This document shows positions 6,987 through 14,326 of a stretch of DNA of 14,963 nucleotides, piece after piece. The DNA lies in NCBI GenBank assembly GCA_021107345.1, contig JAIOSX010000080.1:1-14963 (forward strand). The letters run 5' to 3'. Within the stretch, counting starts at the first letter, position 1; each line of letters opens with the position of its first letter. The notes under the pieces are model-generated. The model did not search any database. It was not told the origin of the DNA and was given only the letters and a program-made list of their open reading frames with translations. A program made the translations under genes and the position numbers. The stretch is from Candidatus Aegiribacteria sp. Its GTDB lineage: Bacteria; Fermentibacterota; Fermentibacteria; Fermentibacterales; Fermentibacteraceae.

Positions 6987-7720
6987 TGAAACTCTGCGTA
7001 TTCGGCAGCGAAGGAAGAATGGGAAGGCTTCTGCGGGAGGAGGCAGGCGATTCCGTTATAGCATGCTATGACATGATTCCCCCCGGCACGAAAACCGATG
7101 TTCCCCTTCCCGATGAAGTTGATGTGGTACTGGATTTTTCCCTGCCTTCCGCATGGAACGATCTTGACAGACTGCTCTCCTGCAGTTCCGCTGCGCTGGT
7201 TACCGGCACAACGGGGCTGGGTGCCCGCGAGAAGGAAATGCTTGCCGGATGGGCGAAGGCTCGGGCTGTGTTCGCTTCCTCGAATATGAGCATCGGTATT
7301 TACGTTCTGGGGAAGCTGCTGGGGTTAGCAGGTGAGATGCTGGCAGGGGATTTCGATCTTGAAATAGTTGAATGCCATCATTCAGGAAAGGTAGACAGCC
7401 CGAGTGGAACCGCTCTGACCCTGGTTGAGATCTGGGAGAAATACGGTGGTGGCACCAAAAGAATGTTCGGCAGATCAGGCCCGGCAGGACCCAGGTCTTG
7501 CGGGGAAACGGGAATTCACTCATTAAGGGGCGGGGACATCACGGGTGACCATCAGCTGCATCTTCTGGGGAAAGGAGAAAGGCTTCTGCTTTCCCATTCG
7601 GCAACCGGAAGGAGAACATTCGCAGCAGGTGCCCTTAAGGCTGCAGAATATGTAAACGGAAAGACACCGGGCATTTACACGATGGATGATCTAATGCGGA
7701 GAAACGGAAGCGAAAAATGA
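6986..7720 (+). CDS. dapB: 4-hydroxy-tetrahydrodipicolinate reductase
   Basis: NAD(P)H-dependent reductase acting directly after DapA in diaminopimelate synthesis. 244 residues, slightly shorter than the E. coli protein (273), mainly in the N-terminal half. The nucleotide-binding loop is FGSEGRMGR (6-14); the cofactor-domain motif VTGTTG is at 72-77; the substrate-binding signature ECHHSGKVDSPSGTAL (129-144) includes the catalytic His-His pair (131-132) and Lys135. RGGDITGDH (181-189) and the C-terminal TFAAGALKAAEYV (211-223) are typical. The start ATG shares one base with the dapA stop (TGATG) and the stop overlaps the next gene as ATGA, so it is translated in tight coupling with both. Confidence 0.95.
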   Translation: MKLCVFGSEGRMGRLLREEAGDSVIACYDMIPPGTKTDVPLPDEVDVVLDFSLPSAWNDLDRLLSCSSAALVTGTTGLGAREKEMLAGWAKARAVFASSNMSIGIYVLGKLLGLAGEMLAGDFDLEIVECHHSGKVDSPSGTALTLVEIWEKYGGGTKRMFGRSGPAGPRSCGETGIHSLRGGDITGDHQLHLLGKGERLLLSHSATGRRTFAAGALKAAEYVNGKTPGIYTMDDLMRRNGSEK

Positions 7721-8529
7721 TCCGGAAGCCGGCTGTAGCAGGAATGTTCTATCCTTCGAACAGTAAAAATCTTGAAGAAATTGTCAGCTCATTCATATCC
7801 GGTTCAGGCAGGTCACCCGATGACCTGATAACAGGCATCGTCAGCCCTCACGCAGGGTACGTCTATTCGGGGGCTGTGGCCGGAGCCGCCTTTGCATCCG
7901 CTCCGGATGATGTAAAGAACGTTATCATCATTGCTCCGACACATCGTTACCCTGTAAGGGGAGCTTCGGTATATGATGGAGAAGGTTACTCAACACCCCT
8001 GGGGACAGCTTCGATTAACAGAGAGATCACATCTCGACTTATTCAGGCCGGACTGACCTTCCAGCAGGCGGCTCATCAGAGCGAGCATTCTGCAGAGGTG
8101 CAGATACCCTTCATTCAGATAAGATGGCCCGGTTCCTCGATAGCCGTAATACTTCAGGGATCCACTTCAGCTGAGTATTCAAGGCAGCTGGCCGAAATAA
8201 TCACAGAAGCTGCACGGGATTATGACAAAACCCTGATAGTCGCTTCAAGCGACCTATCACACTACCATTCAATCGATACTGCCGAGAAAAAGGACAGGAA
8301 GATCATAGAGGCATTCAAAAGCGGAGATCCTCAGAATATGAAAGCAGCGCTTCTTGAAGGCGGTGAGGCCTGCGGCATCGGTCCCATCCTTACACTCATG
8401 AATTACGCCGTTATCATGATGCATAACAGGTTCGGTGAGATAATGTGGGATACATCCGCTGCTGCAAGCGGGGACAGCAGATCTGTTGTCGGTTATTTCG
8501 CGGGATACTGCGGCCGGGAGGTTAGATGA
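7717..8529 (+). CDS. MEMO1 family protein (AmmeMemoRadiSam system protein B)
   Basis: 270 residues, the usual length of bacterial and archaeal MEMO1 homologues, related in fold to the LigB class of extradiol dioxygenases. Family marks: KPAVAGMFYP (4-13), SPHAGYVYSG (43-52), IAPTHRYP (72-79), HSAEVQIPF (124-132), SSDLSHYH (177-184) and ACG (218-220). H45, H76 and C219 line up with the metal-binding His, His and Cys described for human MEMO1. The biochemical role in bacteria is not settled. It overlaps dapB by four bases and the AMMECR1 gene by four. MEMO1, AMMECR1 and a radical SAM protein form a recurrent trio, but no radical SAM gene of that kind is beside it here. Family call firm. Confidence 0.93.
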   Translation: MIRKPAVAGMFYPSNSKNLEEIVSSFISGSGRSPDDLITGIVSPHAGYVYSGAVAGAAFASAPDDVKNVIIIAPTHRYPVRGASVYDGEGYSTPLGTASINREITSRLIQAGLTFQQAAHQSEHSAEVQIPFIQIRWPGSSIAVILQGSTSAEYSRQLAEIITEAARDYDKTLIVASSDLSHYHSIDTAEKKDRKIIEAFKSGDPQNMKAALLEGGEACGIGPILTLMNYAVIMMHNRFGEIMWDTSAAASGDSRSVVGYFAGYCGREVR

Positions 8530-9062
8530 CATCAGAGGCTGAAAGAAACAGTATCCTTGATCTCGCAAGAAAATCCATTATTGCGGCCGCTTCAGGGGAA
8601 GAGCTTCCCTCAGTACCCGATGGAGAGGTTTTCAGGAGAGACGGAGGAGCATTCGTAACCATTAAGAAAAATGGTGCTTTGAGAGGTTGCATAGGGCACT
8701 TCATCGGAACGGGGTCGCTTGGAAAAACCATAATCGAGATGGCTTCCTCAGCAGCTGTCCGGGATCCGAGGTTTTCTCCCGTTGAACCTGATGAAGTTGA
8801 TGATCTTGAAATTGACATATCTCTGTTGAGCCCGATGATACCTGCCGACCCCAAGGACGTTAAACCGGGAACACATGGATTGTACATAAAATACGGGTTC
8901 AGGTCAGGAACACTCCTTCCGCAGGTTGCCACCGAGGCCGGATGGGACCGTGAGACCTTTCTGGCCCATACATGCCTTAAAGCCGGGCTGCCCCCCGACT
9001 GCTGGAAGAGAGACGGAGTTCAGGTATTTACTTACACTGCGGAAGTATTCTGCGAACATTAG
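8526..9062 (+). CDS. AMMECR1 domain protein (AmmeMemoRadiSam system protein A)
   Basis: 178 residues, essentially one AMMECR1 domain. The hallmark LRGCIG is at 52-57, preceded by GAFVTIKKNG (41-50) and followed by AVRDPRFSPV (77-86), LEIDISLLSP (94-103), LLPQVATEAGWD (130-141) and CLKAGLPPDCW (150-160), all in the order found in the family. Predicted cytoplasmic: no signal peptide or membrane segment. The molecular function is unknown in any organism as far as I know, though the invariant surface Arg-Gly-Cys suggests binding or catalysis. ATG 8526 overlaps the MEMO1 stop. A lipoprotein gene starts 17 bases after the stop. Confidence 0.93.
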   Translation: MTSEAERNSILDLARKSIIAAASGEELPSVPDGEVFRRDGGAFVTIKKNGALRGCIGHFIGTGSLGKTIIEMASSAAVRDPRFSPVEPDEVDDLEIDISLLSPMIPADPKDVKPGTHGLYIKYGFRSGTLLPQVATEAGWDRETFLAHTCLKAGLPPDCWKRDGVQVFTYTAEVFCEH

Positions 9063-9079
9063 AAAGGAACAGATTCCTT

Positions 9080-9649
9080 ATGAAGTATTTTCTTATTTTT
9101 GCTGTAATCATGCTGATGGGATGTGATATGCCCGGGGTTGGAGAGCTTACGGAGAGGGTGGATGAACTCGAAACCACTACGGCTTATGATGATTCGGATA
9201 TCGTGGATGTTATCGATGATATTGAAGATGATATTGAAATCCTTGATGAGAGGGTAACCGCTATAGAGCACGGCGACATAGCAGATATCCAGCCCACCGA
9301 ACAGCTCAGACCTGCACAGGATACTCCATCTTCGGAGGCTCAGGTTGAGAGGATTCTAGCGATCTCTGATATAGAAGGCCTGCAGGATATCATGGATGAC
9401 CTGAGTACAAGCCTTATAGACAGTATTACTGTGCTTGATGAATCCATCGAGAGCCTGGTTCTTTCACTGGACAGCCTTACAATGGAAAACGATTCACTGA
9501 GAATTGATCTTGAGGATCTTCAGGATAAGGTTGCAAGCCTGAGTTATACCGTCGAGAACATGCGGTACACGGGAACAACATCTACCTCCACAAGAAGTGG
9601 GTCGTCCAGTTCCTCGTCCAGCGGAGGCACAAGCAGCGGCAGCCGCTGA
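9080..9649 (+). CDS. Acidic coiled-coil lipoprotein with Ser-rich tail, family unknown
   Basis: 189 residues. The signal peptide ends MLMGC, giving Cys15 as lipidation site, followed by Asp16. In E. coli an Asp at this place keeps a lipoprotein in the inner membrane; whether the rule holds here is unknown. Residues 21-66 and 86-161 have heptad-like spacing of Ile, Leu and Val with many Asp and Glu, typical of coiled coil, with DDIEDDIEILDERV in 46-59. The end (165-189) is Thr/Ser/Gly-rich, with seven Ser in a row written in varied codons. No family recognised. AAAGGA (9063-9068) is a slightly distant Shine-Dalgarno, 11 bases from the ATG. Last gene of the plus-strand run before a hairpin. Could resemble Lpp-like or spacer lipoproteins, but that is a guess. 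Confidence 0.8.
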   Translation: MKYFLIFAVIMLMGCDMPGVGELTERVDELETTTAYDDSDIVDVIDDIEDDIEILDERVTAIEHGDIADIQPTEQLRPAQDTPSSEAQVERILAISDIEGLQDIMDDLSTSLIDSITVLDESIESLVLSLDSLTMENDSLRIDLEDLQDKVASLSYTVENMRYTGTTSTSTRSGSSSSSSSGGTSSGSR

Positions 9650-9671
9650 CAGTGTCAATACATTAGTCTGA

Positions 9672-9708
9672 AGAAGCGGTGAGATCTCTTCGGGATGTCA
9701 CCGCTTCT
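9672..9708. terminator. Hairpin terminator between convergent genes
   Basis: Perfect 11-base inverted repeat: AGAAGCGGTGA at 9672-9682 pairs with TCACCGCTTCT at 9698-9708. The loop contains CTTCGG (9688-9693), the stable UUCG tetraloop sequence. A T-rich stretch (TTTATTTTCT, 9721-9730) follows about 12 bases downstream on the plus strand. On the minus strand no T-run follows. It lies 23 bases after the lipoprotein stop and 26 bases after the tyrS stop, so it probably ends both transcripts; the displaced T-run makes strict intrinsic termination less certain. Confidence 0.75.
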
Positions 9709-9733
9709 GAATATGGAACCTTTATTTTCTAAG

Positions 9734-10963
9734 TTATTTGAAAACAACTCTGTAATAGCGCTTTTTACCGGCTCGGAGGAGTATGCTTTCAGGTGTGTCC
9801 TCCGGAACGAGATTGTCAACAGGATCAATTACGCGGTTATCTCCAATGTAAAGACCACCCTGTTTCGCGAGCCTGCGGACTTCACTCCTGCTTGGGCAGA
9901 GACCGGTTTCGACGAAAAGGTCAAGGCAGGATATACCAGTCCTGAGTCTTTCAGCAGGGATTTCAAGGCTTGGAACGTCCTCCTGATCTCCGTTTCCAGC
10001 GAAGAGAGCTCGGGAAGCCTTCTCCGCCTTGAGTGCTTCCTCTCTGCCATGCGTTAGAGTCGTAGCCTCAAAGGCAAGTCTTTCCTTGACCCTTCTGATC
10101 TCAGCACCTTCAAGGAGTGACAGCTCTTCTATTTCATCCATGGGAATGAAGGTATAAAGCTTCAGGAAATAGATAGCGTCCTTGTCGTCAATATTAATCC
10201 AGAACTGGTAGTAATCGTATGGAGTGGTCATTGAAGGATCAAGCCAGATTGCGCCGCCTGCCTGGGATTTGCTCATTTTTTCGCCACAGGCGGTTGTAAC
10301 AAGCGGACATGTGAAACCCCAGGTCTCCGCGCTTTCCGAACGTCTTATAAGATCGATGCCGGCTACGATGTTGCCCCATTGATCTGAGCCACCCACCTGA
10401 AGAACACAGTCATGGGAGCGGTAAAGGTGAAGGAAATCGTAGGCCTGAAGAATACTGTAGTTGAACTCGAGGAAGGAAATACCCGTTTCAAGTCTGAGTT
10501 TTACCGACTCGGCTGCGATCATCCTGTTAACGCTGAAATGCCGTCCGATATCCCTGAGGAAATCAATATGGTTCAGTTTTGAAAGCCAGCTGTAATTGTC
10601 AAGAAGTAAAGCTCTGTTTTCCTGTGACCTGAAATCAAGAAAGTGTTCCAGCTGGGCGGAGATGGAGTCAGCCCAGGTGGAGATCGTATTTTTCGATTCG
10701 AAGGGTCGTTCAGTGCTTCTGCATGAGGGATCACCTATAAGCGCTGTCCCTCCGCCAACAACGATGATCGGCTTATGACCTTCATTCTGAAGATGTCTTG
10801 CGATCATAAGTGGAACAAGGTGCCCCAGATGCAGGCTGCCTGCTGTTGCGTCAAAACCGATGTAGAAACTCAGTGAGGGGCCGTCAAGAAGCTCTGCAAG
10901 CTTCTGTTCAGCTGTCATTTGATAGATAAGTCCTCTTTCGCTGAGTTTTCGCAATAATTCCAA
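9734..10963 (-). CDS. tyrS: Tyrosyl-tRNA synthetase
   Basis: Class I synthetase that charges tRNA-Tyr. 409 residues; E. coli TyrS has 424. The tyrosine pocket begins FYIGFDATAGSLHLGHL (33-49), with the HIGH-type motif HLGH at 45-48. GGSDQWGNI (191-199) and YDFLHLY (175-181) are typical of bacterial TyrRS. The second catalytic loop is a canonical KMSKS (229-233). A C-terminal S4 RNA-binding domain spans about 345-409. The start is TTG at 10963: AAGGGAG (complement of 10969-10975) is five bases upstream, and no ATG in frame fits. A nearby ATG (10968-10966) is in another frame. It is the only minus-strand gene here, divergent from upp and convergent with the lipoprotein gene. Confidence 0.96.
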   Translation of the reverse strand: MELLRKLSERGLIYQMTAEQKLAELLDGPSLSFYIGFDATAGSLHLGHLVPLMIARHLQNEGHKPIIVVGGGTALIGDPSCRSTERPFESKNTISTWADSISAQLEHFLDFRSQENRALLLDNYSWLSKLNHIDFLRDIGRHFSVNRMIAAESVKLRLETGISFLEFNYSILQAYDFLHLYRSHDCVLQVGGSDQWGNIVAGIDLIRRSESAETWGFTCPLVTTACGEKMSKSQAGGAIWLDPSMTTPYDYYQFWINIDDKDAIYFLKLYTFIPMDEIEELSLLEGAEIRRVKERLAFEATTLTHGREEALKAEKASRALFAGNGDQEDVPSLEIPAERLRTGISCLDLFVETGLCPSRSEVRRLAKQGGLYIGDNRVIDPVDNLVPEDTPESILLRAGKKRYYRVVFK

Positions 10964-10968
10964 GACAT

Positions 10969-10975
10969 CTCCCTT
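10969..10975 (-). promoter_or_regulatory. Ribosome binding site that fixes the tyrS TTG start
   Basis: On the minus strand this reads AAGGGAG, a near-complete Shine-Dalgarno sequence, with five bases between it and TTG at 10963-10961. Its position supports TTG rather than an ATG as the initiation codon. Confidence 0.75.
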
Positions 10976-11059
10976 CAGGTGACCGTAACTGGCAAAACAA
11001 TCCCCGGATGTTTATGTTTTCGACTGTTCGTAACACAGAACATAATACTGGAGAGAATT

Positions 11060-11683
11060 ATGGAAACCATTGAATTTGAGCATCCCGTCGCAAGAAGTAT
11101 CCTGACAAGACTTCGGGATCGTCAGACCCCGCCGGATGAATTCAGAAAACTTTCTTACCGGCTTGGTTTCATGCTTGCAGTGGAAGCAACAAGAAACCTG
11201 GGAACACTGCCCCTTTCAGTTGAAACACCCATGGAAAAGACATTCGGTGAAGAGTGCGCTGAGTATCCCATGCTTCTTCCTGTCATGAGGGCAGGACTGG
11301 GGCTTCTTGCACCCTTCCAGGAACTCCTTCCTGAATCTCCTGTAGCTTTCATCGCGATGAAAAGGGATGAAAAGACAGGTGAGGCTGAATGGCTTTACGA
11401 TTCCATTCAGAATCTCCGGGGGAGGGATCTTATTATCCTGGATCCCATGCTTGCGACCGCTGGAACAGCCCGGAGCGTGATCGATTATGTTCTGGAAAAG
11501 GGGGCGGAGAGCATCACCCTTATCAGTATCGTTGCGGCGCCTGAAGGAATATACAAGCTGAGGCATTACGATAATCTGACATTCATAACAGTATCAGTTG
11601 ACAGGGAGCTTGATGAGAACTGGTTTATACTTCCCGGACTGGGTGATTTCGGTGACAGGCTTTACAGGGGAAAACAGCTCTGA
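11060..11683 (+). CDS. upp: Uracil phosphoribosyltransferase
   Basis: Salvages uracil by converting it with PRPP to UMP. 207 residues from ATG 11060; E. coli Upp has 208. EHPVARSILTRLRD (7-20) matches the conserved N-terminal HP element, PVMRAGLG (74-81) the middle motif, DPMLATAGTA (128-137) the PRPP-binding loop (DPMLATGGS in E. coli), VAAPEGI (158-164) the next conserved strand, and FILPGLGDFGDRLYRG (189-204) the uracil-binding C-terminus. GGAGAG at 11050-11055 is four bases before the ATG. The frame is open upstream to 10979, but that stretch has no family match and would remove the normal start. tyrS diverges from it; the next gene follows after 22 bases. Confidence 0.95.
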   Translation: METIEFEHPVARSILTRLRDRQTPPDEFRKLSYRLGFMLAVEATRNLGTLPLSVETPMEKTFGEECAEYPMLLPVMRAGLGLLAPFQELLPESPVAFIAMKRDEKTGEAEWLYDSIQNLRGRDLIILDPMLATAGTARSVIDYVLEKGAESITLISIVAAPEGIYKLRHYDNLTFITVSVDRELDENWFILPGLGDFGDRLYRGKQL

Positions 11684-11705
11684 AAACTTTAATTTAGGTA
11701 TTTAA

Positions 11706-12914
11706 ATGGATAAAAATGGATTATACATAGCCGGAAGTGATATGAACACGGGGAAAACCACATTCAGCCTCGGACTCATTTCATGGCTTGAAGAGAATCT
11801 TGAAGGTGGCGCATCGTTCATGAAACCCCTCGGACAGAAAACCACTCTTGTTGATGGGGAACCGGTGGGAGAGGATACCTTTCTTGTAAATACTTCGCTG
11901 GGTCTTGACATTCCGCTTGAGTATACGGCCCCATTTGCCATGTCATCGGGAATATCAGAGAGATTCCTGTCAGAGGGTCATCCCTCTGACATGGAAAAGA
12001 AGATAATGAAAGCTTACAGGTATTTAAGGTCCATATCGGATGTGGTGGTTGTGGAGGGAACAGGACATCCCGGTGTAGGTTCAGTCTTCAACCTCTGCAA
12101 TGCCAGCGTAGCCAGAATAATCAATATCCCGGTACTCCTGGTCCTCGACGCGGGAATTGGAAAAACCATAGACAGTTTTACCCTTTGCAGCAGTCTTTTT
12201 CATGACAGGGATATACCTCTGCTGGGAGTCGTTATAAATAAAGTACTTGAAAGTAAAATGGAGAAGATCCGGAAATATCTTGATCCATGGTTCTCTGAAA
12301 GGGGAATACCTGTTTTCGGGTACATCCCATACGTAAAATCTTTTGCAAGACCCTCATTGGGAATGATGGGCCGAGAACTGGAAGTTGAAACTCTGATTTC
12401 CTGGAAGAAGAACAGTGAAGTTCCGGTTGAGGGCTTCATTGCAGGATTCGGAAGCAGCAGCGAAATCATTTCGGAGATATCCAACAGTCCTGAAAGTGCC
12501 CTTCTTCTCAGTACAAAAAGACACGAAGTAGTTGATGCCATAGTAGCCAGGAGACTTTCAGGCAGCCTTTCCCGGGGACCCGGTGCGATAGTGTTATGCG
12601 GTAAGCCGGATGAAGGCGAATTCTATATAGCCGATGCGTGTGATAAACTGGACATTCCACTCTACAGATCACTAAAAAGCGCCGGAGATTCCGTATCAGT
12701 CCTGAACAGGCGGATATTCAAAATTGAACCGGGTGAGTCGGTCAAGATATCCGAGATCGTCAGAACGGTCAAGGACAATGTGGACATTGAACGAATGATG
12801 GCATCTCTGCAGTCTTCAGAACATATACAGAAAAAAACAGCGGAAAAACCCATTTCCCGACTCAGGTCGTGGGTATCAGCTATCTTTAACAGACGATCGC
12901 CGGGAAGCAGTTAA
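11706..12914 (+). CDS. AAA_26 (BioD/CobQ-like) P-loop protein with DRTGG-like domain
   Basis: 402 residues. The N-terminal half is a BioD/CobQ-type P-loop domain: Walker A SDMNTGKTT (11-19), FMKPLGQK (38-45), VVVVEGTGHPGVGSVF (113-128), LVLDAGIG (145-152) and GVVINKV (174-180). The second half (about 240-360) follows the pattern of the DRTGG domain, including LLLSTKRHEVVDAI (266-279) and AIVLCGK (294-300), although the name-giving residues are not kept. The arrangement equals the N-terminal part of long phosphotransacetylases, but no PTA catalytic domain follows; instead there is a short basic tail (about 382-400). The biochemical role is unknown, probably nucleotide-dependent sensing. Only a weak ribosome binding site is seen. 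The stop TAA overlaps the next ATG by one base. Confidence 0.85.
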   Translation: MDKNGLYIAGSDMNTGKTTFSLGLISWLEENLEGGASFMKPLGQKTTLVDGEPVGEDTFLVNTSLGLDIPLEYTAPFAMSSGISERFLSEGHPSDMEKKIMKAYRYLRSISDVVVVEGTGHPGVGSVFNLCNASVARIINIPVLLVLDAGIGKTIDSFTLCSSLFHDRDIPLLGVVINKVLESKMEKIRKYLDPWFSERGIPVFGYIPYVKSFARPSLGMMGRELEVETLISWKKNSEVPVEGFIAGFGSSSEIISEISNSPESALLLSTKRHEVVDAIVARRLSGSLSRGPGAIVLCGKPDEGEFYIADACDKLDIPLYRSLKSAGDSVSVLNRRIFKIEPGESVKISEIVRTVKDNVDIERMMASLQSSEHIQKKTAEKPISRLRSWVSAIFNRRSPGSS

Positions 12915-14326
12915 TGCGATCAAGAATTATCCTTATCTCGTTATTTCTTCTGGCAATGGGAACAACATTTCTGTTCAGGAATCCACACTCTCCACAGACA
13001 GGAGACGTCTGGCTATTCAGAGATCATCTCTCCAGGCTTGAATATCTCACTGATTCCCTGAATTCAATTCTGGCGGATACGATAGATATAAGAATAGCCA
13101 GTGTTGAAGAGGGTGGAACGCTCGGCGCTCTTCTGTTTTCAACAGGTATTGAAGGAAACAGATACCTTAACTGCTGTGATATTTTCATAGACAGTCTTGG
13201 ATGGACTTCAGTTCATGTGGGTGATACCCTTAAAGCGACCTACACAAGGGACACACTTGCAGAAGTCATAGCAAGACCCAGGAACAGCAGGGGGTACTAC
13301 TGCATAGAATTCGATGGCACTTCTGAACCTGTTGACTGGTACTGGGTCCCTGAAGAGCACTACCGAAGGCTTCGTGCTGTTACACTTGTCGTACGCAGTT
13401 CAGTATGGGAAAGTATTGCCAGCGTTGCTGTCCCGAACGATCTTACGCCCTCCGGGCAGATTGTAACCGCACGTGATTCCGTAAGAGAAGTGGCCTACAT
13501 AAAAGGGCTAGAGAACGAGCTTGCCAACAGGCTTTTCGTTTATGATATCGATTTTTATTACGATGTGCAGCCTGGCGACAGTGTTTGGGTGCTGCTGGAG
13601 GAGACCCGGTACCCGGGCTCATCCGAGACCACATTTCGCAGAATAATCGCTGCAAAATATGATTTCGCCCTTGGAGGAATGACTGAAGCCATTCCATTCT
13701 TCCATCAGCCCGATTCCCTGGCTCCCGATGGCACAGCCATAATACTTGATCACTATCACCGGGACGGGGCTTCGCTAAGAACTATGTTCCTTAAAATGCC
13801 GGTTCCATTCGGCAGGATAAGCTCTCCCTATTCCGATTCCCGGATGCATCCGGTTCTCGGATACACGAGAGCCCACCGGGGGATAGATTACGCGGCCCCT
13901 ATGGGTACGGATATATACGCTGTCGGAGATGGAGTAATAACTGTCAGGAGTTACTGCGGAGGATACGGGAACCTGGTGCGGGTAAGGCATGCCAACGGGT
14001 ATGAAACAGGATACGGACACATGAGCAGCTACGCCCAGCATCAGGAAATAGGATCCTATGTAAGGCAGGGCGATGTAATAGGTTATATAGGAAGCACAGG
14101 TCTTTCAACAGGGCCTCATCTTCATTTTGAAATGAAGAAGAACGGTTCTTACGTTAATCCCGCTACTGAAATACTTCCTCCAGCGAATCCTCTCCTTGAG
14201 AATGATCTTGATTTCTTCATGCTTCAACTTCCAGTTCTTGAGCGTACGTGGTCCAGGATGGCGGGAATGGATATACCTTCTCCATGTATCGAGGGCACCG
14301 ATTCGAACAGCTCATCAACGGAATGA
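12914..14326 (+). CDS. M23 family metallopeptidase (murein endopeptidase)
   Basis: 470 residues. N-terminal hydrophobic segment (5-21) acts as signal anchor for export. Residues about 60-125 (VEEGGTLGALLFSTGIEG) resemble the OapA/LysM-like inhibitory domain, and 185-290 the Csd3-type middle domain of MepM-like endopeptidases. The catalytic M23 domain lies at about 295-420 with all zinc ligands and catalytic residues present: HRGIDYAAP (321-329; H321, D325), GYGHM (366-370; H369) and GPHLHFE (400-406; H402, H404). It should cleave peptidoglycan cross-links in the periplasm during growth. A Ser-rich end (463-470) closes it. It overlaps the preceding gene by one base and mfd by four. Confidence 0.92.
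   Translation: MRSRIILISLFLLAMGTTFLFRNPHSPQTGDVWLFRDHLSRLEYLTDSLNSILADTIDIRIASVEEGGTLGALLFSTGIEGNRYLNCCDIFIDSLGWTSVHVGDTLKATYTRDTLAEVIARPRNSRGYYCIEFDGTSEPVDWYWVPEEHYRRLRAVTLVVRSSVWESIASVAVPNDLTPSGQIVTARDSVREVAYIKGLENELANRLFVYDIDFYYDVQPGDSVWVLLEETRYPGSSETTFRRIIAAKYDFALGGMTEAIPFFHQPDSLAPDGTAIILDHYHRDGASLRTMFLKMPVPFGRISSPYSDSRMHPVLGYTRAHRGIDYAAPMGTDIYAVGDGVITVRSYCGGYGNLVRVRHANGYETGYGHMSSYAQHQEIGSYVRQGDVIGYIGSTGLSTGPHLHFEMKKNGSYVNPATEILPPANPLLENDLDFFMLQLPVLERTWSRMAGMDIPSPCIEGTDSNSSSTE

Noticed and set aside
9695..10057. 120-codon plus-strand frame at the 3' end of tyrS
   Set aside because: It overlaps the S4 domain and nearby region of tyrS in antisense, starts inside the terminator hairpin and has no family match.
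11018..11046. Possible promoter for upp (TTTCGA, 17 bases, CATAAT)
   Set aside because: The -35 match is poor and the predicted start would fall on the Shine-Dalgarno at 11050-11055.
10979..11059. Longer upp from an upstream in-frame start
   Set aside because: The added residues are not in the family, and a good ribosome binding site marks the ATG at 11060.
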